64,000 nt of DNA. It comes from Rhea pennata (lineage: Eukaryota > Chordata > Aves > Rheiformes > Rheidae). The notes under the pieces were generated by a model. That model was not told the DNA's origin and did no database searches. It saw only the letters and a list, made by a program, of their open reading frames with translations. Below, one piece after another: positions 1-13,100 of this stretch (its first letter is position 1; each line of letters begins with the position of its first letter). The translations under genes were made by a program, and so were the position numbers. The DNA is taken from contig NC_084687.1 in NCBI RefSeq assembly GCF_028389875.1, positions 5,182,157 through 5,246,156 on the forward strand. Reading direction: 5' to 3'.

Positions 1-150
1 AGGCTTCCCCGCCGCTGAGCGTCCCGGGGTGGGAGGGCAGGGCTGTTGGGATGCAGCCCGTGCCCTCCCCGCCCCAGCCGCCCGGCACGCGGCTCCCGCT
101 GAAGGCAGCGAAGATGCACGGGCAACGGAGAGCTGGACGTTGAACAGTTG
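1..150. promoter_or_regulatory. GC-rich/CpG-rich left edge, possible edge of a CpG island
   Basis: CpG-containing GC-rich sequence declines by about position 200. It may be the margin of a promoter island belonging to a neighbour off the left edge. In mammals LRRN2 lies upstream of NFASC in divergent orientation, which would fit, but nothing here identifies that gene. Confidence 0.35.
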
Positions 151-1127
151 CTGCTGATCTGCACTTTCGGTGCTGGACAAAAGCCTGGAAACGTCCTCTT
201 AAATCATCTCCCCGCGCCCGAACAGTCCTATATCATCGAAGGCGCTGAATTCCTCAGGGCTCCTTGTCTTTGGCTGGTGCAAACTGGCATGAGCATACTG
301 GAGACAAAGTGGCGGTGGTGAGGATCCGGCCTGCCGTTTCCATGAACATGTCTCATCCCTGGGTTACATGCAGAGAACAAACGCAAAGAGGAAAATTCAG
401 CAAAGTGAATTAATTTGGAAACTCAACTAAAGGAGGTTATTTACATTCACCAACCTGCTGTCTAGCTACCCACTGTCCTGATCAAAAATAAGCACTGAGC
501 TGCCTCTCAGGGAGTGTGTTCAAGAAAAGATCACATCTGTCCCCTACATTTCTTCTTCATCTCTCACCAGACTCCTCCAGATGGCTTCCCCTGAGGAAGG
601 GGGGAGCCCATCTTTGCAGTTAAGAATGAGGAGAGCAGATGACTTTGCAGCACCACTGGACGCTGTTAGAGCTTCCTCGCTCCTGCCAAGCGAGCCCTGA
701 AGCTGAACTCGGCACAGCGCGTGCCCCCTGTTCCAGGAGGCTTCCCAGAGGTCAGTGACATGGCCACACATCCATAATAATCCCAGGCAGAAGGGAGCAA
801 GGGAGAAGGGAAGGCGACATGCAGTGTTTCCAGCCGAGGTTTAGCAGGGCAGGAGAAGCGGCTGGGGCTGCAGGAGTGCCGTTAGCGATGCGCGGGGGCC
901 GCAGGAGAGGTGACTTCTGCGTCGTCTAGTGCAGAGCGGAGAACAAAGCAGAGCCCGGAGGAAGAGCTGGGACAGGTCAAACGTGCAAAATCCATGGGAG
1001 ACTGAGGGCTCTGGGGACTTGGGCTTTTTCCTTCACGTGCACTTCTTTCATCAAGAAATCAAAAACTGGAAAAGCCAGACACTGACTCCCGAAAAATGGA
1101 ACATTTCAGCTGAAAATTCAAACTTAC

Positions 1128-1143
1128 ATATATATATATATAT
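1128..1143. repeat. (AT)8 microsatellite
   Basis: Uninterrupted AT dinucleotides. Confidence 0.95.
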
Positions 1144-2599
1144 TTTCCTGATGAAAACCAGGCTTTTTTTCCTAAGGTAGGCAGACAAATTCCCTGAAAA
1201 TTTTCACTGAGTAGAAAGTCAAGATGAAAAATTTTAGATGAGACTTATGGGAAAGTTCCCAGGGAGGCTTCAAAGCAATCAAGGCAACCTAAAGTTGAAT
1301 CCAGCCAGAGCTGGTGGAGAAAACTGAATCCTAACATAAGTGATGTGCCCAGATTTTCTGCCTACGTGGGGGCGTGCGTAGAAGGGAAGTTTACAGAAGT
1401 AAAGGACGATGTCTTCCCAGCTCTCCGTCCCATCAGTGCAGTTGACTGACAGGAGCTGTGCTGCGTCCAGCTATAATTAGACTTTTCCTCTAGCTTAGTA
1501 TCACTAGGTATACAAAGTGTAAAAACTTTAGGTAACATTCGTGAGCACTGAAAGACTCACAAACTGGGGGAAAAAAACGTGCCTTGTGGCTGAGAGCATC
1601 CTTGTGCAGCAGGGAGCTGGGCCCCAGGTGGGCTAATCCTGCTGCATTTCCCAAGTGGGCTAACGGTGATTTACACAGGCCAGCTCCAGACCTGAGAGCC
1701 AGGATAAGCCTGATCCAATCACCTTCTAGCGTGGATGGCTGCTGGACACCAAAAGCAGCACCTAATTCCAAACATCAATGCTTGCCTCTCATGCAAACCT
1801 CAAAGAGTGGCTGGAGGTGTCTTCTGGCCTCCTTGGAGCCAGTGGATGAACTTATTGTCTCTGATGAAGATTTATCCAGATCCTTCTCTCCCATCATGGG
1901 ATCTCTGGTCAAAAGCTGTCAAGATAGTCAGAAAGCAGGAGAGTGGCACCAAGGGGAAAAAGAGCAAGCCAGCAGGAATGAACGAAGAACATCAGCGCAT
2001 CAGCTGCCGCTGACTTTGTTCCCGCAGCTGCTGACATGAGGCTGTCAGGTACCGTCAGTGTAATTATAGAAAATTGCTACAGGATAAACATCACTGTATT
2101 TGGAAGAGTAATTGTGCAGCAGCCTCAGGTTCCTTTCTGCATGTCAGGTAGGCACCAATTTTAGTTCCTTACGCCTTGACAAGCTCAGACACTCGGCTTG
2201 AGCGTCCTCCATCCCTCCCTCGCTGCCTTTATTTCTCCAGTGACAGCAAGCGAGTGCTTCTCTCCTCCTTTGGCTCACTCTCTCCTTGAGTGACCATAAA
2301 ACACCATCCTGGGGAATGCAAGTGACATCCCGAAGAGGACTGATTTTCCCTTTTTCCTACAGGGAAGGAGCAAATTGATCTGGATAGTACAAGACCACCA
2401 GAGTGTGAGCCAAAAGCAGACCTAGTTTGCTGAGGAGATACAGTCCAGCAAGTTTTTCATTTCATAAGCTTACTTTCTTTTTCCATACATTCTTGGTAAT
2501 CATAGTGGTAAACAGAGAAAGACTTTGGTCTTTTAGTATAATTACAAGCAGCTTGCCACCCTTTTGAGGAGAAAAGGTGTGGATAAGATATTGGACAGG

Positions 2600-2790
2600 G
2601 ATGCTGGAGAACTGGATTCAACATCTTGAGGTGTTCCTTGTGCAACTAGAACAGCTCTGGAGTCTAACTTTTCCTGTCTCGCATTTCCCATCTGTAAAGA
2701 AGAGAAAAATAGGAGTGGAGGTAATGCCACATAAAACAGGGATGGAGTGAGAATAAAATCCAACAAGTATAAATCAGAAATAACAGCGTA
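2600..2790 (+). repeat. MIR-like SINE relic
   Basis: The order of landmarks follows the MIR consensus as I remember it: a GGATTC-like segment, then TTTCCCATCTGTAAA, then an A/G-rich run with GAATAAAAT. It is heavily diverged, so assignment is tentative. Confidence 0.4.
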
Positions 2791-3040
2791 AATAGAGTAT
2801 CACTGGCAGGCTCCACACATCCCTGGGTAAAGACCTGTACAGATTTCCAATCAAGAATAAGTGAAAAGCAGGTAGCTTCGTCCATGTGAATGAGTGTGCA
2901 TACGTGTGTCATCGCCTGAGTTTGCTCTGTGATGTGCCTGATGCTGGGATGAATGTACGCTTGGGTTTTTGAACCACTGCAGACACATTTGGTTCTGGAT
3001 GCCCTGTGCATCCATAAGTTACATTATGCTTGTGTGTTTG

Positions 3041-3070
3041 TATACATATATATATTTATGTATATATATA
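3041..3070. repeat. TA/TATG-rich microsatellite
   Basis: Alternating TA with TTATG interruptions. Confidence 0.9.
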
Positions 3071-6000
3071 GCTGCCTGAAGAGGTGTGCACAGGGGCATC
3101 CCAGCACATACTCACCTGCCCTCCTGTGCGTGCACGTGCAGATCTCCTGCTTGGGTACGTCTCTGCGCGTGCGCCCACGAGCACCTGAGCGCACCATGGC
3201 CACCTGAGCACCAGGGTGGGTCTGAGCATGCAGCTCAGCTGAACGCTGCCAGAGTAGCTCGCAAGGGTGTCCTCTCCCACCCATATAATCATTCTGTTCC
3301 TCGGTAACAGCACGGCTTTTTCATGTAGAAAATGTGCATAGGCAGCAGTGCACCCCGGGCGAGGAGCCTCTGTTACCAGTCCAAGCAGCTCTGAATCCAC
3401 TTGAGAAAGGGAATGAGGCTTTCAGTCGTTACTGAAGCGTGGTCCTGCAGAAGGCTCCCTCTCCTTCTTCCTTTGGAAGTGCTCAGAGCCAGGGTGTCCT
3501 GCACTGACCCTTTCTTCAGTGAAAGCAGATCATCCAGACGCAGAAGGGACGTGCCCATCTGCCAAGCACGGAGAGGCAGAACATATCGCACGAGTGGCCT
3601 GACTGCAGCTCTTAGCTTACCCTGGGCGGTGCTACAGCGAGCTCTTCCCCCACAGCCTCGCCACCATCTGGAGACCGTTGCATGAGGCCCTGCAAAGCCG
3701 TGGTTGCCCATCCTGGCTCTGAGGAGCCATCCCAGCTCCTTGGCTCTAGCTAGACAGAAGCTAGCCTGTATCTGCTGCAGCTCGTCCTGCTGCTGTTACT
3801 GCAGCCCAGAGGGGAGTCCCTGGCACCCAGCACCCACAGGCTGCCAAGGCTGAGTTGATGGACAGGAGCTGAAGTTTCTTGCGTATAACTTCTGCTCTGC
3901 CTCAGGCCCAGGAGGTGACCACAGACAAGTCAAACGGCCCCTGGGCAAAGCAGTACCTCCAGGGAAAGAGGAGGATAAGGAAGACTTGAAGTAGCAGTTA
4001 GATTAAGCGGATGGGTGTTTGTGTTTGCATGTACAAAGATAAATGGAGATATGGATGGATAACCACGCCATAAAATATCATAGGTAGATAATTACACAGT
4101 AGATACTTTTGTCGCAGAAATGTGATTGATAGCTAGATAGAGCAATGAGTAGATGGAGAAAAGGATATGAAGAGATGGAAAAGAGACTTCTGAATGGAGC
4201 AATCTCTCATCTATGTAACTCATGACAAGAAAAACACTCAAGCAACACACACCCACATGTGTATATAGTTGGCAAATTTTGTAAAAACCTGTTAAAACCT
4301 CGGAACAACTTTATAAATAAAAACTTTACTGTTTTTCACTACAAGCCTGATTTCTTGATGATTTGGCTCTGAAGAAGAAACTAGGAATTAAGAGGCTTAC
4401 CCCTTTATGCAGTCATGTGTACCCTAACACGGACAGCCTCAGGGCTCTTGCGCAGAACTGTGTGGTTTTGGGTTTGCATCATTATTGTGCTTCTGGCACT
4501 CACCCAGGAAAGAGCCCATCGCCACCGCCTACATCTGACGTCCCCTTGTGAGCTGCTACTGCCTCTGCTGCAAACTGGCCAGGGCAGTGCAGGGAGAGGG
4601 TACGGTTTGTGCCTCAGTTCGAAGAACCTCCTTGCAGTGTCTGCCTCCCTGGCTTACAGGTAGCGCTCTGGGGAGAAGAGGGCTTCTGGTATGGAGAAGA
4701 GCTGGGGGGTTCCTGCAGGGTGCTGTTAGAATAACAGATCTATTTTATTTTTTAAAAGCTTAGAGAAAGCAAAGTTAAAGGAAAATTTGAGTGCAGCATT
4801 TATAGAGAAACTGCGGCAATGCAACAAGCAGGTGCCTTGCTCCTACTGCGTGGCACCGTGCTCGGACCTCCTGGGAGGTCTCTTCTCAGGCAGCTGTGCC
4901 GCAGGCAGCCCGTTTCCCGTGGTCCTCCTGCAGACCAGCTCCGGAGGCTGGGAGCTGCCCATCAGTCCCTGGTCCCGCAGAGACACCCTGCAGGTGTCTG
5001 AAGGAGACCCCTGAGGGACAACTGTCTGCTGCCATCTCAGTGGATATCACTATGTGCTGGTGGGGTGGGTGCGGAGGAAAAGAGACCCAGCGTCCATCAA
5101 GAAATCCCTATTATGTGTACTATTGACAGAGATTAATTTATTGTTAAAAAGAGTTCTCTGATTCTATTAAGGAAAACACTAAGGCACCTAACAAATTTGC
5201 TGACCTGGTTCAGGCTGTTTGCCTGTCAGTCAAGCTAATGCACCCTGGCACTTCCCAAGTTAATTTGCTGCCTAGGTTAGCCAGCCTTACAGCTATGACA
5301 TCTTATAAATCATGTTTCTTAAAAAACAATGTTTGCATACATGTATTAGTAACATTGCAAAAATATGCACACTCTCTGCAGTTCAGAGGCTCCCAACGTG
5401 ATGGGAAATTTAACAAAAAGCAGTTTAGAATGAGGTGTCGGAACTGTCCCCCTCCACATCAGGGGACTCCAGCACGTATCACAGCTAGGGTTTTCAGTTA
5501 AATATTTACACTGCCTATGCACAGTTGGGGTCATCTCTATAAATTCCTCTAATCTCTTCATCGGTCTCTCTCTTTTATAAGATTGACTAAACATCTAGAT
5601 CCTGAACTGTAGCAGGAAGAGAGAAGGTGCCCACAGTAAGTCTGCTGGGAGCAATTACTACTGATGAGTTTAGTCTTAATTTGTTGAAGGAAAAAAAGGA
5701 AAAAAGATCAAAAGGAAATTTTTCCTCCACTGCAGGGAAAGCAGATACAGTGGCTGCAAACTGAGGGGAAAGGAGCTATTTTGGTATTCAGATAACTCAG
5801 CTTTTTAAGGAGCTGTAATCGACATTGCTGCAGATTGATCATTATTGCAATGGCAGAGCGGAGGGTTAGAGCAGCTTTGCAGGAATGCAGCTGTTGCCTG
5901 TCTGAGGATGAGGATGCAGACAGCTCTCGGCGTGTCGGTGCAGGTTTGTGTCTGGCTCCCATGTCGCCTGCAGCGGCAGTTTTACAACTTGTTCTGTCAC

Positions 6001-6638
6001 TGCATGGCTGTGCAACATCACTTCTGCATGCAATTCTTGCCATGGACTTTCTCCATTCTGCAGAGACCAAAAGAGAGAATTTCATCAGAACTTTTTGCTC
6101 TCGCCACTCTGCTACGTCTCTTCTACTGCTTTCACATGTGGTCTGCCTCAAAGCAGTCAAGAACTGTTTGGAACTCCACTAGCTGGAGAGCAAGTTGTTT
6201 CCACTCAAAGCAGAAATCTGCGGAGACCTCTTCCTCCTTGCTGGGAAGCCAGAGAAATCAACCTCTCATCAAAATGTAGTGGTTGCACTGACTGTCCAGC
6301 CACGGAGCACAGGCCTTGGCTGTACCCACTGCCATCCCCAGGCAGAGCGGGTCGTGGAGCAGATCTTCCATGGAGAGCCCATGGTCCATTCCTGTGCCCT
6401 GAGCTCCTATTTCTACGAGGAGGAAACTCCTCTCCCTCTTTTCCCTTTCCTTTGTAGCTCCTTTACTGATCCAGTGTGCAGGAGTCAGCACATTTTCTTT
6501 GCTTACTTTCTGAGTTGCAGCCTAGGTGCTGCTCTGGCGCATGCGATCTGTGTGTTGAGTCAGTCCGGGGGCAGCCGTAATGCTTTTTAGTTGGCAGGGA
6601 CCTCAACAGAAAATTCTGCAATAGCCTTCTGTGCTTAC

Positions 6639-6684
6639 GTGTGTGTGTGTGTGTGTGTGTGCATGTGTGCACATGTACACATAC
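6639..6684. repeat. (GT)n microsatellite with CA/GT-rich tail
   Basis: Pure GT from 6639 to 6661, then alternating purine-pyrimidine (GCATGTGTGCACATGTACAC), a potential Z-DNA former. Confidence 0.95.
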
Positions 6685-7847
6685 AGCATAACAGATGTTT
6701 AAAAGAATAATATATAGACTGAGAATGGTATAGGTTAGTCATTCTCAAGATATGCTAACGGGATGAGACTATTCAGTTGCTAATGTGTTGGAAAATCCAA
6801 AGAAAGGCCATTACTTGCAGAGGACCTCACAACTTCTCTCCTGTATGCCCCTCTGTGCTCAGCCCGAGTAGCCGCAGGTCTGCCTCCGCGAGCGGGATCC
6901 CTGTGGAGGGCTGCTGCTCCGGTACGTGAATGCTCAAGAACCCCATAAGGCGTTTAAGAGTCAGTAAAAACAAAACCGTGGAAACTTGTTCCTCGTGGCT
7001 CCGTCCGAGCAGTAGCATTTGCAGCTCTGGTGGTGGGGAGGTCGGTGCTGCTGAACCAGGGAACCCAAATGGTCCCAAAGCAAACGCAGGACAGAGAGGT
7101 GGAAAAAGGGAACGGAACGAGCCCGCGCTTCCCCGGCGGCAGCAGGCGAACACGCCTGCGCGGGTGAGGACGGAACATGGCGTTTACTGACCCCAGCACC
7201 ACATCCGAACAGTTTTTCTCCTCCGTCCAGGCTCCCTGGGCTGACCAGGTTGTCTGCCCTTCCACCCCATCCATTACACCCCACAGCAACGCCGTGCAGA
7301 CACCAGTACCAATTTACTTGATAAATTCTGCTGCTTGTTATTTGAGGGATCGGACAGGCCTCGCACTTTCGGGAGATTAATTTTTGATTTATTGTCGGCT
7401 ACTATGATTTATTCTGATCCTTCCCCAGGGAAAAGACAGGGCTGTAAATATTTTAAATGCCGTTAGCTGGTGACAAGAAGCATTGCTAGATGGTAGCCGG
7501 GTGGATGGGGGATTGAAATCATAGCAGCCTTTCTACTAAATTACTTAAAGGCAACTCCAAATGTCTGCTGGTCTGTTTGAATGGAGGCTGAGGAAGAGGG
7601 AAAGAAACCCCGGCACATGTTAAATTGTTATCTTATTAACTGAGACAACGTTCCTGGCTTTCTCCATTTGCCCTCGGAGCTGCTGCTACTGATTGGAATG
7701 AATTGAATTTCAAAGCATGATATGGCCTTGCTAAGAGCACATTTTGCTCCCTAATGAGAAATAGAAGCAACTAATAGGAACTGCATTTTAAAACATGCCA
7801 AATATCCAAATGGAAAACCCCAAGGCAAGGGGCCTTTGAGACCCCCT

Positions 7848-8033
7848 TTGCTTCTCTTTAGGACCTCAAAGTGCTTTATAAAAGGGGGTGTGCACCACAC
7901 GATCTGCATCTCACAGATGAGGGAATTGAAGGCAGAAAGGACAATCACAAGGTCAAGGAATAAGCCAGCGGCAGAGCTCGGAGTAGCCCTTGGGTCTCCT
8001 GAGAGGCTGTCCAGTGCCCTGGCCACTTGATCC
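7848..8033 (-). repeat. MIR-family SINE relic
   Basis: Read on the + strand it shows, in order, AAGTGCTTTATAAA, CTCACAGATGAGGGAATTGA, CACAAGGTCAAGGAATAAGC, GGCAGAGCTCGGAGTAGCCC and a CTCCTGAGAGGCTGTCCAGTG-like end. That is the reverse complement of the MIR consensus from its 3' part back through the core. MIRs are old and sparse in birds. Confidence 0.75.
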
Positions 8034-10083
8034 CATTACTTCTCAGCAAAGGACCCAGGAGACCTAAAAGTGCTTAGTATTTTCCACCACTAGGACAATT
8101 TTCCAGTGCCAAGGGAGTGCCTCAAAACGTCCTTACTGGACCCCAGCCTGAGCTGGAGTTTGCTCTGACTCCAGTTGTGGTGGAAGTCCTTTAGGGAGAC
8201 AAAGAAGAATGCTCCCTGACCTGGGATAAATTCTCCCCTGCCGGGAACCGTGGCGGATTGCATGGGTGCACGTTGCCATTCGTGGGCACCCTCTCTGAGC
8301 AGGGCCAGCTCCCCAGCCTGCGCTGCTGCAGCCACCGTGGCAGCAGAGCCAAAGGCAAATTCCCAGGAAGAAAACCACTTCCCATGCCCGTAAAGCTCCC
8401 CAGGGGAGAGGGATTTCTGAAATAGCCTCCAAATAGGTCCCCAAAAGCTGGACCGGGCTGTCGTTTCTGTGCCGTTCAAAGTGTTTTTGCATCTGCAGTG
8501 ATGATGGGTAGGATGCAGCGAGCAAAGGGTGTTCAGGGGGGGAGAAGGGGGAGAGGTGGCACGGCTGAGTCTCCCACGGCAGAGGAGCGTGAGTGATTCC
8601 CAGGGTGGTCTCAGGCAAAGCTAAAAAACCATGGTGCAGCCTGCTCCTCCGTCCGAGAAATCCCGTGACAGCGCTGTCTTGAGGCTGTGTTTCACTGGCG
8701 ATGTGAGGAGCCTGATCAAAGAGAATCTAGATACTGCTCTTACAGGAGAGGAAAAACACAGCGACTCCTGCTAAGTTATGCAAAATATGCAAATAGGTTT
8801 CTTTTTTTTAAAGATACATTTCATGCCCCTCTCTCCAAAAGTTAGGAACAAGTAGAAGTTTTTAGTGGTCGTGTTTTCTTTAGGATCCCTCTTTTCCTCT
8901 CCCCGTGCACCTGGAAGATGTTTATGCGTGTTAGCCTTGACGCGCGGCCGTGGCAGCCCATCCCTGATGCAGTGCCAGCTTTGTGTCACAGCACCACACA
9001 CAAAAACCCTCCCTGAACCTGAAGAGATGCCTAGTCCGGTGGTGGGGAGGACTGGATGATGTCTGGAAGCTGGGTAGCAACCCTTTCAGTGTTTTGGTAG
9101 ACTTCCCGGGGACTGTCCTCACTTCTCTGCCGAAGCCACCAAAGCTGTGTGCGCGGGCAGACGAGCCCCGCAGTTTCGAGGGTGCAGATAACCCGCAGCT
9201 GTGCAGAGCCCAGCTGTGCTCTGTGCCTCCCTCAGAAAGCCAGTGGGGTGGAAAGAGGAAGCATGCACAGCTAGCGCCAACGGGGCTTGGAGGCGAACTG
9301 CGTGTTTTCAGGCCCATGGTTCACTCTGCTGCTAATTCCTTTGCTCGTTTTCCCACGGTTCAGTGCCGGGCTAGAGCCGGCAGGTTTCCAGCTCTCGCAG
9401 AGGTAATCCCGCCCCAGCGGAAACAAGGCCAAGGGCTGCTCTGGATGGAGGAACCTTGCCTTCCTTGTGGTGCTTTGAGATCCTCAGTCCTCAAGAAACA
9501 CAAGAGACTTTTCCTGAGCATCTTCTTTCTCCTGCAACGTGTGTGTTGCGATGCTGCTGGCTGGGAGATAAGCAGTGCCAGATTTGCCTTCTGCTAGGAA
9601 ACTCTTCCACCTTTCTCCACTGAGGAGCAAAGCCACCCCAAGCCCCTCCGGCTGGACCATTCCCGAGTGCCCTTTGCCACCTGCCAGCAAGAGGAGGCCG
9701 TGGGCCATCCGTGTGCCACAGCTGAGCTCACGGGTGAGCTGAGCTGCTCTGCCCCCCTGCTCAGCCCGGCGGAGCGTGGTCTGCAGGACGTGGGCAGCGC
9801 GGAGCCGAACGCTTCGAACACAGCTGGGTTTTGCCCTCCGCGGGAGCCCCGATGGACCGAGGGAGCAGGACGCGCTGCTCTGCAGCATCCCCACCTCGCC
9901 AAAAAGGCACGAGAAGGAGCGAGGGCTCAGCGCTGGCCGTGCCAGCCGGGGCCCCTGTTAGCAGAGCTGCCGGGCGAGGGGGCCGTCACCCGCGGCGGCC
10001 CAGAGCCCGTCCGTCTCCGGCACTGAAGTGTGGAGAGGGCTCCGTGCCAGGAGCTGTAGTATTGGCTCCCTTCCTTCTCTACT

Positions 10084-10124
10084 CTTTTTTTCTTTCTTTC
10101 TTTCTTTCTTTTTTTTTTTTTTTT
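10084..10124. repeat. (TTTC)n plus poly-T tract
   Basis: Several TTTC units followed by an uninterrupted T run. Confidence 0.95.
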
Positions 10125-13100
10125 GCCTGAACAGCAAATAAAATCCTCTCCTCCTGCTGCTAAATTGGAAAGAAGGAAAAAAAAACAACAATCCAAAACA
10201 AAAACCACCCCCCAACCTAACAATAAATATCTTGGAGGAAAAAAATAACTGGAGCATTGAAGATAAAAGAATGGCTGTTAAATGAAAATGTTGAGCAGAA
10301 AGGCATTAGACAGCGCTAGTAATTGTTAATTTGTACTCGGATTTAGTACGAAAAGGCTTTTATTACTTCAAATATGCATTTATTCTGGTTTTCCATTTGG
10401 AGCAGTAACACACAGATGAGCTTTCACACCCCCAAGGTATTGGGTAAAATAAAAAATAAAAAATAAATCCTTTAATGGATTTTCAAATCTGTAGTCCCAG
10501 CAACCATTTCTTATTTTTTTGTTACTGTTTAGAGCAATATAGTGTGCAATTACAGAAGCACAATGGGTGCGCTGTTAATTGGCTAAACTCATCAGCGAAG
10601 GGCAGGCGTTGCCATCAGGCGTGCGTGGAGTCCCGGGGAGCACGGCCAAAGGGTCGCGGGTAGGGACCAGGGAGAGGGAGGACTCCTGCACTGCTGTTAC
10701 CTGTCGTGTGGGGAAAGCAGAGACCACGGCGGAGAGGAGAGCCCTTCTGCTCCAAGAGCTCGTCTTAGGAGAGAGCCTGTGCCCTCACGATCGCATGCTG
10801 TGAATATCCACGCGAGAAAAAAGCAGATTATTGCTCCTCTATGGGAGCGTGGGAGGGACAGTAGCTCGTGCTGGATTGTAACTGGAGTCTCTGGCAGGTC
10901 TTCAGCCGAACCAGTGATCCCAAATCCCAGCCTGGCTTGGCTAAAGGGCTGTTGTTCCCCATCCAGCAGTTGCTTTTGGCTCTGCTGCGCTCCCGCTGAC
11001 GGCAGGTCAGGCCGTTCAAACCGATCCATGCCTGCGTCTGCACGGGCTCGTCCTTGCCGCGGCCGCCGGAGCGAGCGCGAGCCGCGCGCGCTCAGCGCTG
11101 CCGAACTTCAGCGGTGCTGGTGGGTGGTGCCTAGCTCCAAACTCCCAGGTCTGGAGCGCTAGGGAAGGGGAACTGCAGAAAGATTTTCTGTGACACAGAT
11201 CTTTCTTTCCTGAGAGAAAGACTCCGGCTTAAATGGGAATTGATTCAGGGAAGTCTGACAGGCAAATACTATAAACAAGATCAAATGAATTTATGACTGT
11301 TGTCCCTTCCAGCTTAATAATCAATGAATTCTCTGGTGAAAGATGCTGGAGCAGCGAAGCACTGCGGTATGTATTGGCATCCTAACCCCAGGGCTGAAAT
11401 CCTAAGGGATAATCCAGCACAGACATGCTCCTTAGAAGTTTTGGCAGGTGGGTCGGATTCTGCGCGGGGGTAAAGCCACACAGTTTAATTACCCACATCA
11501 CTGGGAAACTAGTTTCTTCACTGTCTTTTATCAGAGACACCGAGGCTGGGCAGAGTGACCGCCAGCACCCTCCGGGACGCCCGCTCGTAGGGCGCTGCCT
11601 CTGCCGGGCCACGCGCGGGAGGAATTAAGCTGTAGCTCCAGTCAATCGAGCCGCAATAACAGTGACTTGCGTTAGAGCCTTTAATCCTGGTTGATCACAC
11701 AGCGGCACTCTCACCCGCTGTTGATGTGCATCAGCCTCCGGAAGGTGAACTCTGCTCAGCAGCACCCGGCAGCACGCAAGTGCCCTGAACGGGAGCCTGC
11801 AGATGCGCTCCAAATCCCCCTGAAATTTTGGCTGAAGTAGCACGTCGGAGAGGCAGCGTTTCAGGAGCGCTGCACGGATGAAACGTTGAGTGATGACAAG
11901 AGTAAAAATCAAACCAGGCACCACTGGACACTTCCAGTCACTTCTGAGGGGTGTGCAGGCTGGAAAAGTATTTGATTTACTAACTGCACCTGAAGCCAAT
12001 GAAGTAATGACAATTTGCCTGCTAATTCTGATTTGAAATCAGTGAGATCTATGTGTGTAAATGGAAGGCAGGTACTACTACTAGCTATTTATCTATGATA
12101 CTTGCTTAAACATGGCATCTTCTGCTGGTTGCTTCTGTTACTTTAATACAAGCGTTCTCCACCCCCGAGTCTGGGCAGCGTTTCCCGCGGGGCTGTTCGC
12201 GCTGGGTGAGCCCGACCTGCCCCGCGGGCTGCCTCGCTCCCGTACTGCACAAGTTTGTTGCCTGTTGTCTGCCTCGGCTCAGCTGTGCCACTTTGTTAAT
12301 GATCTGTGTGTGTCCTGCAGCTTTATGATCTGTTATTCTCTGTGAAGAACTTGGTTTTGTTAAAAGTTTGTGGCAGAGGCTCCCAGTGGGTGGGTTTTAC
12401 TGCCTGAATTGTAGGGTTGGGGCAGCCTCATCTCAGCGCTGCTGTCTGGTCCATTAACAAGTAATCACCTTCTCTTCAGCCGGGATTCAGGTTGCGTTTG
12501 CTTCTCATTTCATTTTCTTTAGCTCAGAGTGAGCTTTGGACTGTGTTGTGCAGTGCCAGGAGTCATGAAAGAAGGGAATACAAACCAGTCCAAACCTCCC
12601 CAGACCCTTTCCCAGTTAATAGAAACCTACTCTCTGCCTGGACCTGTCAGGGCAGGACTGCACGTCACCTGAAACGCTCAGCCCTGCCTGCCCTGGCTCC
12701 CACGCCGCTTCGCACACCGAGGGCAGAACCTGAAAGAGAGCCCGGATCCGAATGGGGTTTTCCCTCCTGGGACGTGGACCTAGTTCAATCTCATGCATCA
12801 CCAGGACAGGCAGTCTGCAGGGAGCAGATCACTTGTTCTTTGGAAGGTGCAACCAGGAGCATGTATTCCAGAGTGAGCAGCTCTTTAGCACCATAAAGTC
12901 CAAGAAATGAAGACTAAGGTGATGGCACAGTGGAAAGGATTAATACCGAATTCTTTCCAGAAGTCCTACTAACTCCTTGATGTAAGAAATTCTCTATTCT
13001 ATAGGATTATTGAGAGGAATATCTCTTGCGCTCAGTGTTGATCCCACTGCCTTTTAGTTCACATTCACTGTCATATCACTCAGCAGTCTACAAACTGTCT

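Larger units (their letters stand above)
151..7840. other. Presumed intergenic region, no gene recognised
   Basis: Short open frames only, none with a recognisable domain or credible splice frame. It contains AT, TATG and GT microsatellites, degenerate GATA/GATG-like sequence (about 4035-4180) and a MIR-like relic near 2600-2790. Confidence 0.6.

Noticed and set aside
4020..4180. GATA/GATG microsatellite
   Set aside because: Units are too degenerate and scattered to call a tandem array.
4300..4330. AATAAA within an AT-rich stretch as a possible polyadenylation signal
   Set aside because: No upstream gene or terminal exon could be identified. The hexamer is common in AT-rich DNA.
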